From positions 1-53,281 of the forward strand of contig JBGVNW010000020.1 of NCBI GenBank assembly GCA_045125935.1: a stretch of DNA of 53,281 bases, in the 5' to 3' direction. The stretch's first letter is position 1, and the number at the start of each line of letters is the position of its first letter. Made by a program: the position numbers and the translations under genes. Source of the stretch: CAG-877 sp045125935 (lineage in GTDB: Bacteria > Bacillota_I > Bacilli_A > RF39 > UBA660). The notes beneath the pieces are model-generated. The model saw only the letters and a list, made by a program, of their open reading frames with translations, did not search any database and had not been told where the DNA came from. Shown here piece after piece: positions 24,931-34,504 of this stretch.

Positions 24931-27303
24931 TTATTTATTTCTTAATTTAGCATTATGACTACTTATAACTTTTTCAACTATTTTGTTAAATGAAGCCATT
25001 ACTTCCTCTTCAGTCAAAGTTCTAGTTGGATCCATGAATTGTAATTTAAATGCTAAAGACTTTTCATTTTCTCCGACATTTTCACCAGTATAAACATCGA
25101 ATACAGAAATATTTGTAAGAATCTTTCCTCCACTACGACGAATAGTTTGTATAATTTCACCTGCAGTAACACTCTTATCAACAACAAATGCCATATCTTT
25201 CTCCATTCCTGGATACTTAGGGGCTTCCTTATATTTTAATGCCTTAACTTTACTCATAAGTGCATTCATAGATATTTCAAATACATATACATCATCTTTT
25301 AATGTCTTAGGATGAACTTTTCCAATTACACCAATAACATTTTTATCAAGTAAAATCTTCGCACTAACTCCAGGATGTAAATCATTAATTTTATCAACTT
25401 CAAATGTATAACGATTTTCAAATCCCATATAATCAAGTAAATTTTCAACTATTCCTTTTACTAAATAGAAATCTACTTTTACTGAATTATTCCAACTACT
25501 ACTTAAATAATTACCACATAATAGTCCTGCTATTTTAGAATCCTCTGCATAATTAACATCGTAAGTTTTACTTATCTCATAAATCATAATATCATTAACC
25601 TTACGAGCCTTATTATAATTATAAACATTTACTAATGATGGAAGAATACTAGTTCTAATAATTGATTTGTCAACGCTCATTGGATTAGGTAGAGTTTTTC
25701 TTTCCTTACCCTCATAATCAAACATTTTAGCCATTTCAGGGGAAGTAAGTGTATAAGTTTTTACTTCATTTAAACCTAAAGATCTAAGTCTTTTAGAAAT
25801 CATCTTACGATATTTAACATCCCCTATATATTGTCCACGACGAACAGGCGTAATTGGTACTGTTGAAATTAAATTATGATATCCATACAATCTACCAATC
25901 TCTTCTGCAATATCATTAACATTAGATTCAACATCAAGTCTTCTATTTGGAACAGTAACAATAAATTTACCATCAACAAGCTCATATGCAAAGTCAAGTC
26001 TTCCAAGTTCAACTTTCATATCATCTTCACTAATAGTAATTCCAAGTAATCTATTAACATCTTCTGGAATAAATTCAACTACCTTAGGAGTCTTATCAAC
26101 CTTATCATGTTTAACAACCCCACTTAATACTTCAGCCCCCGCATATTTTTCTAATAAATAACATGCTCTATCAATGGCCTTTTCAGTATATTCATAGTTT
26201 AATCCTTTACCATATCTAATAGAAGCTTCACTTCTTAAATCTAAATTACTAGCAGTATATCTAATACTAGTTGCATCAAAGATAGCACTTTCAATTAAAA
26301 TATCCTTTGTATTATTATCAACATCTGTATTTAAGCCACCCATTACTCCAGCTATACAAACTGACTTTTCTCCATCAGTAATAACTATATCACTAGATTT
26401 AAGAACACGATCCTTACCATCTAATGTTGTAATTTCTTCACCATCATAAGCATTTCTAACAACAACTCTATCACCTAATTTATCCTTATCAAAGAAATGA
26501 AGTGGTTGTCCATACTCCAACATTACATAGTTAGATATATCTACTACATTATTTATTGGTCGCATACCAGCAGCAGTTAAACGACGCTTAATAAATTCTG
26601 GAGACTCACCAATTTTTACTCCACGTACCATTTTAGCTAAATAATAAGGGCATTTTTCTGTTTGTACTACTAAACTAAAATGGTTATTTACTGAGTCTTC
26701 TATTTCAGTATAATTTGCCTCTGGTAAAACTACTTTCCTATTTATAATAGATGCTATTTCATAAGCAAAACCAATATGATAATAACAGTCATTATTACGA
26801 TGCTTATGTACATCTAATTCATATAAAGTATCATCAAGACCTAAATATACAAGTGGATCCATACCAACTGGTGCATCATTTGGTAATTCATGAATACCTT
26901 TGTTATAATTTGCCTCAGTTTTCTCTTCTAATCCAAGTTCAAATAAAGCACAAATCATACCATTAGACTCTACACCACGAATCTTACTCTTTTTAATTTC
27001 AAAATTTCCTGGAAGCACTGCTCCTGGTAAACAAACAATAACTTTTAATCCAGCACGTACATTAGGAGCTCCACATACTATTTGTGTAATTTCATCCTCA
27101 TAAATCTTTACTTGACATACATGTAAATGATCACTATCAGGATGATTAACACATTCAATTACTTCACCAATTACTAAATTATCGATATGATTAGTAATTA
27201 CTTTTTCTACATTAATACCAGCTTTTGTAACTTTAACAGCCAAATCCCTTAAATCTTGATCACCAAGATCAACATAATCTTTTACCCATTCTAAACTTAT
27301 CAT
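24931..27303 (-). CDS. pheT: Phenylalanine-tRNA ligase beta subunit
   Basis: 790 residues. Domain order: N-terminal EMAP-like tRNA-binding fold (VIGEVIECVNHPDSDHLHVC), B3/4 editing region, B5 domain, class II core-like domain and C-terminal anticodon-binding ferredoxin-like domain (KYPGMEKDMAFVVDKS). Works as a heterotetramer with PheS. It starts just after the pheS stop and sits in the Phe T-box operon. Confidence 0.97.
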   Translation of the reverse strand: MISLEWVKDYVDLGDQDLRDLAVKVTKAGINVEKVITNHIDNLVIGEVIECVNHPDSDHLHVCQVKIYEDEITQIVCGAPNVRAGLKVIVCLPGAVLPGNFEIKKSKIRGVESNGMICALFELGLEEKTEANYNKGIHELPNDAPVGMDPLVYLGLDDTLYELDVHKHRNNDCYYHIGFAYEIASIINRKVVLPEANYTEIEDSVNNHFSLVVQTEKCPYYLAKMVRGVKIGESPEFIKRRLTAAGMRPINNVVDISNYVMLEYGQPLHFFDKDKLGDRVVVRNAYDGEEITTLDGKDRVLKSSDIVITDGEKSVCIAGVMGGLNTDVDNNTKDILIESAIFDATSIRYTASNLDLRSEASIRYGKGLNYEYTEKAIDRACYLLEKYAGAEVLSGVVKHDKVDKTPKVVEFIPEDVNRLLGITISEDDMKVELGRLDFAYELVDGKFIVTVPNRRLDVESNVNDIAEEIGRLYGYHNLISTVPITPVRRGQYIGDVKYRKMISKRLRSLGLNEVKTYTLTSPEMAKMFDYEGKERKTLPNPMSVDKSIIRTSILPSLVNVYNYNKARKVNDIMIYEISKTYDVNYAEDSKIAGLLCGNYLSSSWNNSVKVDFYLVKGIVENLLDYMGFENRYTFEVDKINDLHPGVSAKILLDKNVIGVIGKVHPKTLKDDVYVFEISMNALMSKVKALKYKEAPKYPGMEKDMAFVVDKSVTAGEIIQTIRRSGGKILTNISVFDVYTGENVGENEKSLAFKLQFMDPTRTLTEEEVMASFNKIVEKVISSHNAKLRNK

Positions 27304-27304
27304 T

Positions 27305-28342
27305 TTAGTCCTCCTTTCTATCGAAAGTTCTACTTTCTCTTAAATCTGTATTATAAAATACTCGACAGTCATTAATATTATACTTCAACATTGCCATTCT
27401 TTCAGCTCCAAATCCAAAAGCAAATCCACTCCACTTACTTGGATCATAACCACTCATTCTAAGTACATTTGGATGTACAACACCAGCACCAGCTACTGTA
27501 ATCCAACCAGTTTGTTTACAAAGACTACATCCCTTACCATGACAACTAAAACAACTAATATCAACTTCTACAGAAGGTTCAGTAAATTGATAATAACTTG
27601 GTCTAAAACGTGTAATTATATCTTCTCCAAATAATTTCTTAACAATAACATCAATTGTTCCTTTTAAGTCTGATAAACTAATATCCTTATCAACAAGTAA
27701 TCCTTCAATTTGCATAAATTGATGTGAATGAGTCGCATCATCATCATCACGACGATATGTTTTACCAGGACAAATCATTCTAATTGGTGTAACTCCATTA
27801 CCTTCTAACATCATTCTAACTTGCATTGGTGATGTTTGACTACGAAGTAATATTTCCTCACCCTCTAAATAAAAAGTATCTTGAGCATCTCTAGCTGGAT
27901 GTCCTTTAGGAATATTTAAAAGTTCAAAGTTGTACTTATCCTCTTCTATTTCCGGACCATCTACAACATCATATCCCATAGACATAAATACTTCTTCAAC
28001 TTCTTCAATTAACTTTTCTAAAATATTAGGAGCTCCATTAGTAATTTTAACTGCTGGTAAGCTAATATCAATTGCATCATTAGTTAACTTAGCATTTAGA
28101 ATTTCCTCTTCAAAAAAGTTTTTCTTTTCCTCATAAAATTCATTAAATATATTTCTTAACTCATTAACTCTTTGTCCAAACTCTTTTTTCTCTTCATTAG
28201 GTATATCTTTAATCATTTGATTAAGTTCTGTAATCTTACCTTTTTTACCTAAATATTCAACTTTTAAATCATTTAATTCTTTTAGATCACTTACTTTTTC
28301 CAAGTCACTAATAAGACTTTGTTTTACATCTTCAATCTTCAT
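27305..28342 (-). CDS. pheS: Phenylalanine-tRNA ligase alpha subunit
   Basis: 345 residues: N-terminal coiled coil, then class II catalytic core with motif 2 (RMICPGKTYRRDDDDATHSHQFMQIEG) region from about 200 and motif 3 GFAFGFGAERMAML. A cysteine cluster CFSCHGKGCSLCKQTG is inserted before motif 3, as in some Bacillota PheS. Charges tRNA-Phe with PheT. Confidence 0.97.
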   Translation of the reverse strand: MKIEDVKQSLISDLEKVSDLKELNDLKVEYLGKKGKITELNQMIKDIPNEEKKEFGQRVNELRNIFNEFYEEKKNFFEEEILNAKLTNDAIDISLPAVKITNGAPNILEKLIEEVEEVFMSMGYDVVDGPEIEEDKYNFELLNIPKGHPARDAQDTFYLEGEEILLRSQTSPMQVRMMLEGNGVTPIRMICPGKTYRRDDDDATHSHQFMQIEGLLVDKDISLSDLKGTIDVIVKKLFGEDIITRFRPSYYQFTEPSVEVDISCFSCHGKGCSLCKQTGWITVAGAGVVHPNVLRMSGYDPSKWSGFAFGFGAERMAMLKYNINDCRVFYNTDLRESRTFDRKED

Positions 28343-28343
28343 C

Positions 28344-28979
28344 TTAATACATCTCCTTTATCTCATTTAATCTTCTAATAACCTTAACCTTTGGATTATC
28401 TACAGTTTTCTTTTCATCAGGACAAAAATATATTGCATTCATTCCTAACTCTAATGGAGTCAAAACATCTAATTGTAAAGAGTCCCCAACCATTATCGTC
28501 TCATTCAATGGAGTATCGCCACAAACAGTTATATAAGAACTAGGATTTGGTTTCATATCAACTTCATCCGAACAATAAACATGATCAAAATAATCTACCA
28601 ATCCAGCTCTAACCAATCTAGTTTTATTCATATCTGTAAACCAATTAGATAAAGCTACAATTTTTTTATCTTTTGCCTTCAAATATTCAAGCATCTCTTT
28701 TGCATAAGGAATAACATCATAGTACTCTTTTCCAGCTTCCATCCACCCTCTTATAATATCAGGCGTAATCCTAACACCAGAGGTTCCTGTCAAATATTGA
28801 CTAAGCATTTCAACATCATATCTTGGAAACTTTCTTTCATAATCAGCAAGAAAGTCTGCAATATTAGGTATAAATATTTCCGCATCAGCTGGAGTTAATA
28901 CACTGTTAAAATAAATTTCTTCATATTGCCAATTTGTCTTTAATAAAGTTCCATCTATATCAAATATAAATTTTTCCAT
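28344..28979 (-). CDS. HAD-superfamily phosphatase in the phe operon
   Basis: 211 residues. Motifs: FIFDIDGTLLKT (I), VALSNWF (II), Lys in DEVDMKPNPSSY (III), MVGDSLQLDVLTPLELG (IV). Typical of class IA HAD phosphatases of the YjjG/Gph kind, with a helical cap at residues 18-90. It is the first gene after the Phe T-box and lies one base from pheS, so phenylalanine starvation should raise it; the link to phenylalanine is not clear. Confidence 0.88.
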   Translation of the reverse strand: MEKFIFDIDGTLLKTNWQYEEIYFNSVLTPADAEIFIPNIADFLADYERKFPRYDVEMLSQYLTGTSGVRITPDIIRGWMEAGKEYYDVIPYAKEMLEYLKAKDKKIVALSNWFTDMNKTRLVRAGLVDYFDHVYCSDEVDMKPNPSSYITVCGDTPLNETIMVGDSLQLDVLTPLELGMNAIYFCPDEKKTVDNPKVKVIRRLNEIKEMY

Positions 28980-28991
28980 AATCTCATCCCC

Positions 28992-29217
28992 TTACAAAAA
29001 AAATAACTATAAATTTAAGGACGACTAATCGCGGTACCACCTTAATTTATAGTTATTTACTATACACTCTAATCTTTTAACGCAAGATTAACGCTTACTA
29101 TTAATAAGAACTCCTAGGACGAATTCATAAACTATTTGTACTTGTTTCCACCAACCACAAGCTCTCTATAACAAAATCATTTACTACTACTTCCTAATCA
29201 ACATCGATATATCAACG
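28992..29217 (-). ncRNA. T-box leader (Phe) of the pheST operon
   Basis: The T-box sequence TTAAGGTGGTACCGCG lies at 29030-29045. Stem I carries GAATTC at 29121-29126 with specifier codon UUC (29121-29123), and the AGAGAGC...GGTTGG-type stem I elements are present. The terminator pairs 29002-29020 with 29040-29057 and ends in eight T. Uncharged tRNA-Phe should favour the antiterminator. Confidence 0.93.
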
Positions 29218-29246
29218 ATTATAACACAAAAGTTATAATTTGTAAC
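29218..29246 (-). promoter_or_regulatory. Promoter of the Phe T-box operon
   Basis: TATAAT at 29218-29223 with a weak -35 GTTACA at 29241-29246, 17 nt apart. Confidence 0.6.
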
Positions 29247-29282
29247 CAATAAATTTAAGTTTTCAAACAAATCAACAGATAT

Positions 29283-29314
29283 AAAGAAAAACTTACGAAT
29301 AACACTCGTAAGTT
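29283..29314 (-). terminator. Terminator of the serpin gene
   Basis: Minus strand AACTTACGA-7 nt-TCGTAAGTT, a perfect 9-bp stem, followed by TTTCTTT. Confidence 0.85.
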
Positions 29315-29329
29315 AACTTTACTTATATT

Positions 29330-30886
29330 TTAATTAGCGATAGGTTCATAAACTGTACCTGTAAACCATACTTCTCCACTATTTTTATCTCTAATTAAGA
29401 ATAAAAATGGTTTATCAAATGTTAAATCGATCTCTTCTACAGGAACTTCATAATCATAAGTAAATCCACAACTAGCAGCACCAGCACCACCCATTTGAAC
29501 AGCAGCAGCGGCTTTAATACCCTCATTAGAAAACTCTATATTTGCTTTATGAGAAGCACTATCAATAAAAGCAGCACTTGATGTTATACCAGATAAATCA
29601 GCCTTATCAACATCAAAAACATCTGTTATTCCCAATTGCTTCAAATCATTCATTAAATCTAATTCATATTCAAATTTAAATAAAGGAATATAACCAGTTA
29701 TTTTAGTAATAACTCCTTCTTTTAAATTCTCAGATTTAATCTCTTTTAAACTACTAATAATACTATTAATTTTATCTGCATCAATACTAGCAATATATTT
29801 ATCTAAAGACTCATTCTTAGGCATAATACCAACATATTGTAAAGTTGTACCATCATATTCTTTTAAATCCTTACTAAATACATTTACTTCATCATCATAA
29901 TAAAAAGTAAAATCAGTAGATGTATCAACTCTTTTATAATTAGAATTAATCTCATTTATATAAGTATCTAAATACGAATCAACATCAAGATCATCACCAC
30001 AACCACCTTGAGCTAACCATTTAGTATATTCTTCACCAACAGTCTTTCGAATATTTTCCTCACCAAGGTCTTTAACAATATCATAATTATTTACAGCTGC
30101 ACCAATCTGAACAGCTTTAGCATTAATTTTATTATTAAATTTAACAGAAGAATACTGATCACCATAAATTACAGGAATATATGTATGAAATTTCTCATGA
30201 CTATAACTAACAGAATAAGCTGATCTATAAGTTCTAGATGTTGCCTGAATTAATTTATTCCATTCCATATCAATTGCTAACGCATTAACTAAAATAAAAT
30301 TATTTTCTGAAACATCATCAAATAAATTATTAACTAAATTAAATGTTTTATTACTTACCCAAGAATTAAGTGTATTAGAGGACTCAAAAGAATCATAAAT
30401 AACTTCAGCATTATACTTATTAACTAAAGTACTTGTATAATCAGCATTAACTAATTCACTATAAGAATTTTTTATAAATAATGCATTCGCAAAAGACATA
30501 TTACTACTATTAGTATACTTATTAGCTTTATAATCACCAACAATATTATCTATTTGTGTTTTTGAATTTCCACTAGTACCATCACTTAACATATTTAAAG
30601 CATACTTTATAGAAAGTGGACTATAAATTTTATTAACTGTCTTATTTTCTAATTGTAAAAAATATAAATCAAAATCATCTAATGCATTACTTGAAATTCT
30701 ATATGATTTTTTAGAAACATTACTAACTTCAGACTTATCAACATTACTATCATTACCATTATTTTTTAAATAACTATTTACCTCAAGAAAAGCACCAGAT
30801 ACAAAGAAAAGTACTCCTATAATTAATACAACAATTCCTATATTTCGTTTTTTCTTACTACTATTTTCTTGCTTATTCTCTTCCAA
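29330..30886 (-). CDS. Membrane-anchored serpin
   Basis: A serine protease inhibitor displayed outside the cell. An N-terminal signal anchor follows a KKKRN stop (residues about 15-36), then a full serpin domain: NKIYSPLSIKYALNMLSDG, FILVNALAIDMEWN, and hinge/reactive loop EGIKAAAAVQMGGAGAASCG, with FDKPFLFLIRDKNSGEVWFTG as the C-terminal signature. The Ala-rich hinge suggests an inhibitory serpin. Start: GTG at 30895 overlaps the Shine-Dalgarno sequence GGATGGAG, so one of two adjacent TTG codons (30886 used) is likelier. Bacterial serpins are known from gut species, where they block host proteases. Confidence 0.9.
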   Translation of the reverse strand: MEENKQENSSKKKRNIGIVVLIIGVLFFVSGAFLEVNSYLKNNGNDSNVDKSEVSNVSKKSYRISSNALDDFDLYFLQLENKTVNKIYSPLSIKYALNMLSDGTSGNSKTQIDNIVGDYKANKYTNSSNMSFANALFIKNSYSELVNADYTSTLVNKYNAEVIYDSFESSNTLNSWVSNKTFNLVNNLFDDVSENNFILVNALAIDMEWNKLIQATSRTYRSAYSVSYSHEKFHTYIPVIYGDQYSSVKFNNKINAKAVQIGAAVNNYDIVKDLGEENIRKTVGEEYTKWLAQGGCGDDLDVDSYLDTYINEINSNYKRVDTSTDFTFYYDDEVNVFSKDLKEYDGTTLQYVGIMPKNESLDKYIASIDADKINSIISSLKEIKSENLKEGVITKITGYIPLFKFEYELDLMNDLKQLGITDVFDVDKADLSGITSSAAFIDSASHKANIEFSNEGIKAAAAVQMGGAGAASCGFTYDYEVPVEEIDLTFDKPFLFLIRDKNSGEVWFTGTVYEPIAN

Positions 30887-30973
30887 CAAAATCACTCCAT
30901 CCTATTATACTTATACTGTCAGTATAGCATATAAGTACAATAAAAACAATTTCTATTCAAAAGAAAAAACTTA

Positions 30974-31522
30974 CTAAACAGTAAGTAATTCTTGTTCTTT
31001 TTCTTTTAATTTTGCTTCTACTTTTTTATTGTATTCATTAACTGTATCTTGAACATCTTTTTCTAAACCTTTTTGTTCATCTTCTGATACTTCTAATTTT
31101 TCTATCTGTTCCATTGCTTCACGACGAATATTTCTAATCGCAACTTTTGCATCTTCTGCTAAAGCTTTAACTTGTTTTACAAGTTCTCTTCTTCTTTCTT
31201 CTGTTAATTCTGGAATAACTATTCTAATAGTTTCTCCATCATTTCCAGGATTATATCCTAAATTAGATGCTAAAATTGCTTTTTCAATTCCTTTTAAACA
31301 ACTCTTATCAAATGGTTTAATTAATAATTGTCTAGCCTCAGGAACTGATATAGTTGCTAGTTGTTTTAAAGGTGTCATACTACCATAATATTCAACCATA
31401 ATACCATCTAGACTAGATGGATTAGCTCTTCCAGCTCTAACTGTCGCAAAACGTTTTTCTAAAGATTCAATAGCCTTATCCATATTTTCATTAAGGTCTA
31501 ATATAATCATTTCGCTATCCAT
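30974..31522 (-). CDS. frr: Ribosome recycling factor
   Basis: 182 residues. The sequence RFATVRAGRANPSSLDGIMVEYYG and the ELTEERRRELVKQVK helix are diagnostic. Splits the ribosome after termination with EF-G. In most Bacillota frr follows pyrH; pyrH is absent here and a lipoprotein gene stands between tsf and frr. Confidence 0.97.
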   Translation of the reverse strand: MDSEMIILDLNENMDKAIESLEKRFATVRAGRANPSSLDGIMVEYYGSMTPLKQLATISVPEARQLLIKPFDKSCLKGIEKAILASNLGYNPGNDGETIRIVIPELTEERRRELVKQVKALAEDAKVAIRNIRREAMEQIEKLEVSEDEQKGLEKDVQDTVNEYNKKVEAKLKEKEQELLTV

Positions 31523-31754
31523 TAATTCATCTCTCCTTACAAATATTATATTATAAATAATTTATAAAAGGAAGAAAAAAACAAAAGAAAAATATAGAAA
31601 AGCACATTTCAATAATTTTCTACACAACAGGTCAAAATAAATATTATCATTAACTGCGCTATAAAGAATCAATTTATTAAAAATTCACTACATTAAATAT
31701 ACCTACCATAATAATACAACAAAATACCAAAATTATAGAATTTAAAAATTTACG
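31523..31754. other. Gap upstream of frr
   Basis: About 230 nt, AT-rich. Presumably holds the frr promoter, but I cannot point to a good -35/-10 pair. No gene or RNA seen. Confidence 0.4.
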
Positions 31755-31786
31755 TAAAAAAAAGAACATTTAATCAATGCCCTTCT
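31755..31786 (-). terminator. Terminator of the lipoprotein gene
   Basis: Minus strand AAGGGCATT-gatt-AATGTTCTT (two G-U pairs) followed by eight T; the stop codon lies in the loop. Confidence 0.7.
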
Positions 31787-32336
31787 CTATATCTTCACCA
31801 ATATATTCAGCAATCAACTCTAAATAGCTATCCTTTAAATTGTTTTTAAATTCTTCCATATCTTCATCTTCAATATCCATTATTTTAGAAGCCTCATCAT
31901 TATAACCAATAATTTCCCCAGATTTAACAAAATATACTGATGGAATTTCTAAATAACTATCTCCTTCATCAGTAATAGTTAAATTATCACCAAGCAAGTT
32001 AATTAAAACATCATACTCTTCAGTCACATCATCTCTAATAACTGTTGGATTATAATAATAAACTTCATCAATTTCCTTATCTTCAACTAAATCACTAAAC
32101 ATTTTAACAATATCAGAAGAACCTTCTTGATCAGAATTTCCAAAGAAAACAATTCCAGTTCCACTTTCTAATAATTCAACCACTTCATCAATAGACGCAT
32201 ATTTAAAAACATTATCCTTACTAATTGCATATTCAGACGCAAAAATCTCTGCATCAGTAACTTCATCAGCCTTCTTAACAGAACATCCAGTAATTAAAAA
32301 TGTACAAATCAATAATAATAAAACAACTTTTTTCAT
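31770..32336 (-). CDS. Lipoprotein with possible thioredoxin-like fold
   Basis: 188 residues. Type II signal peptide MKKVVLLLLICTFLITGCSV with lipobox LITGC, so it should be anchored outside by a diacylglyceryl Cys. The rest is acidic; GIVFFGNSDQEGSSDIVKMF followed by DEVYYYNP and EIPSVYFVKSGEIIG has the strand order of a thioredoxin-like domain, but the CxxC is missing (NSDQEGSS). It may be a redox-inactive relative. Its position between tsf and frr is unusual. Confidence 0.72.
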   Translation of the reverse strand: MKKVVLLLLICTFLITGCSVKKADEVTDAEIFASEYAISKDNVFKYASIDEVVELLESGTGIVFFGNSDQEGSSDIVKMFSDLVEDKEIDEVYYYNPTVIRDDVTEEYDVLINLLGDNLTITDEGDSYLEIPSVYFVKSGEIIGYNDEASKIMDIEDEDMEEFKNNLKDSYLELIAEYIGEDIEKGID

Positions 32337-32469
32337 ACATACCTCTAATAAAATTTATGTAAAAAACTTATAAATTTTACTTTTATACAATGATTCCCAA
32401 CTACCATCATTATAAAATTAAATTTAAAATACTGCAAGTATTTTTATATAAAAGAAAAAATGTACAAAA

Positions 32470-32500
32470 AAAGATTGCAAATAAATATGCAGTCTTTTCA
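32470..32500 (-). terminator. Terminator of tsf
   Basis: Minus strand AGACTGCA-7 nt-TGCAATCT with one mismatch, followed by seven T. Confidence 0.6.
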
Positions 32501-32516
32501 AATGACTTATAAATTA

Positions 32517-33392
32517 TTATGCGTTTTGAATTTGACTCATAACTTCGCTAGCGAAATCATCTTGACGTTTTTCAATTCCTTCACCAACAGCAAATCTTGT
32601 CATTGAGCAAATTTCTCCACCATTATTTTTTACATAATCAAGTACTGATAAACCTGAATCTTTAATAAACGCTTGTTCTTCTAAACATACTTCTTTATAG
32701 AATTTGTTTAATCTTCCAACAACCATTTTTTCAGCTATTTCAGCAGGTTTTCCTTCAGCCATAACTTGTTCTTTAATAATATGAGATTCTTTTTCAACTA
32801 ATTCAGCTGGTACTCCATCACGTCTTAAAGCAGTTGGATTCATAGCAGCAGCTTGCATAGCAACATCTTTAGCAACCTCTTCATTTGCTCCTTTTACTAC
32901 TACAACTACTCCGATTTTTCCACCCATATGCTTATAAGCTCCAAAAACTTCATCATCATTCTTAGTTAATTTTTCAAAACGACGGAAACTAATCTTTTCA
33001 CCAATTTTAGCAACTAAAGCAACTAACTTATCATTAATTGTTTCTCCACCATCAGTGATAGCTAAAACATCTTCAACAGTAGCAACTTCATTAGCTAGAA
33101 TTTGATCAGCTAAATAATCAACAAAGTTAGTAAATTCTGCATTCTTTGCGACGAAATCAGTCTCAGAGTTTACTTCTAATATAACAGCATTGTTACCATC
33201 AACTTTAATTTGGCATAAACCTTCAGCAGCTATTCTACTTTCTTTTTTAGCAGCTTTAGCGATACCCTTTTCTCTTAACCAATCACAAGCCTTGTCAATA
33301 TTTCCCTCACAAGCTTCTAATGCTTTCTTACAATCAAGCATTCCAGCCCCAGTTTTTTCTCTTAATTCTTTTACATCTTTTGCAGTAAACAT
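32517..33392 (-). CDS. tsf: Elongation factor Ts
   Basis: 291 residues. N-terminal UBA-like domain (VKELREKTGAGMLDCKKALE), then core domains with SETDFVAKN and AAMNPTAL. Nucleotide exchange factor for EF-Tu. It follows rpsB as usual, with a terminator-like hairpin between them. Confidence 0.97.
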   Translation of the reverse strand: MFTAKDVKELREKTGAGMLDCKKALEACEGNIDKACDWLREKGIAKAAKKESRIAAEGLCQIKVDGNNAVILEVNSETDFVAKNAEFTNFVDYLADQILANEVATVEDVLAITDGGETINDKLVALVAKIGEKISFRRFEKLTKNDDEVFGAYKHMGGKIGVVVVVKGANEEVAKDVAMQAAAMNPTALRRDGVPAELVEKESHIIKEQVMAEGKPAEIAEKMVVGRLNKFYKEVCLEEQAFIKDSGLSVLDYVKNNGGEICSMTRFAVGEGIEKRQDDFASEVMSQIQNA

Positions 33393-33454
33393 AAATTTCC
33401 TCCTTCAAACTCACAAAATTATTATAACTTATTTTTTTAAATAAGAAAATAGAA

Positions 33455-33488
33455 AAATAAAAGGAAGGTAAAAGCCATCCTACCCTCC
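33455..33488 (-). terminator. Terminator/attenuator between rpsB and tsf
   Basis: Minus strand GGAGGGTA-10 nt-TACCTTCC (one G-U) followed by TTTTATTTTTC. It may lower tsf relative to rpsB. Confidence 0.7.
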
Positions 33489-33503
33489 TAATACAAATCT
33501 AAA

Positions 33504-34421
33504 TTACTTAGTTAAAGCTTCTACTAATTCAGCTTTCTTCATAGTAGAATAACCTTTAACATCAGCATCTTTTGCCATAGCTTTTAATTCAGCTAATGTT
33601 AAATCTTCTAAGCTAGTAGTAGCAGGAGCAACTTCTTCTGTTACAACTTCTTCTTTTACTTCTTCTGAAGCTACTTCTTTCTTAGCTACTTTCTTTTCAC
33701 CTTTAGCTTTATCATCTTCACTTACAAAATCAACGATTTCATTTCCGTTAACTTCAGCAATAGCATTTGTTAAAGCTCCAATTAATAACTTAACTGAACG
33801 TACAGCATCATCATTTCCTGGAATAACATAATCCACAACATCTGGATCACAGTTAGTATCTACAATACCAAATACTGGAATTCCTAAAGCATGAGCTTCT
33901 TTAATAGCAATTTCTTCTTTACGAGGGTCAACGATTACTAATGCTTGAGGCATTTTCTTCATTTCTCTAATTCCTCTTAAATTTTTATTTAATTTATCAT
34001 ATTCTTTCTTAATTTTAATAACTTCTTTTTTAGGAAGAGCATCGAAAGTACCATCTTTTTCCATAGTTTCAATTTCTTCCATTCTTCTAATTCTTGAACG
34101 AATAGTTCTGAAGTTAGTTAAAGTACCACCTAACCATCTTTCATTTACGAAATACATGTTAGTTCTAGTAGCACATTCTTCAGCTGCTTCTTGAGCTTGT
34201 TTCTTAGTTCCAACGAATAAAACTTTTCCTCCGTTAGCAGCGATTTCCCTCATAGCTTCATATGCTTCTTCTAATTTCTTAACTGTTTTTTGTAAATCGA
34301 TAATATAAATATCATCTCTTGTAGTGAAGATATATTCCTTCATTTTTGGATTCCATCTTCTTTTTTGATGTCCAAATTGAACACCAGCTTCTAATAAATA
34401 ATTCATTGATACAATAGTCAT
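33504..34421 (-). CDS. rpsB: 30S ribosomal protein S2 with a Rho_N/SAP-like tail
   Basis: 305 residues. The S2 core (1-235) is normal: LLEAGVQFGHQKRRWNPKM, YFVNERWLGGTLTNF, VIVDPRKEEIAIKEA, IVDTNCDPD. After a charged linker rich in Lys, Glu and Val (about 236-268), the last 35 residues read LTLAELKAMAKDADVKGYS, then MKKAELVEALTK, which looks like a Rho_N/HeH/SAP-type helix-extended-loop-helix module. A similar tail ends L20, encoded just upstream. Standard S2 proteins are about 230-260 aa. Confidence 0.97.
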   Translation of the reverse strand: MTIVSMNYLLEAGVQFGHQKRRWNPKMKEYIFTTRDDIYIIDLQKTVKKLEEAYEAMREIAANGGKVLFVGTKKQAQEAAEECATRTNMYFVNERWLGGTLTNFRTIRSRIRRMEEIETMEKDGTFDALPKKEVIKIKKEYDKLNKNLRGIREMKKMPQALVIVDPRKEEIAIKEAHALGIPVFGIVDTNCDPDVVDYVIPGNDDAVRSVKLLIGALTNAIAEVNGNEIVDFVSEDDKAKGEKKVAKKEVASEEVKEEVVTEEVAPATTSLEDLTLAELKAMAKDADVKGYSTMKKAELVEALTK

Positions 34422-34504
34422 AATTTTCTCCTTCGTTTTTCTTCTATTAGTTTCTAATACTTTATCACCATTATGGCACTAGATAAGTAAATCCACTAAT
34501 ATGC

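Noticed and set aside
34422..34504. S2 leader or palindromic operator before rpsB
   Set aside because: A partly symmetric TTATC...GATAA stretch is present but pairs poorly; not strong enough to report.
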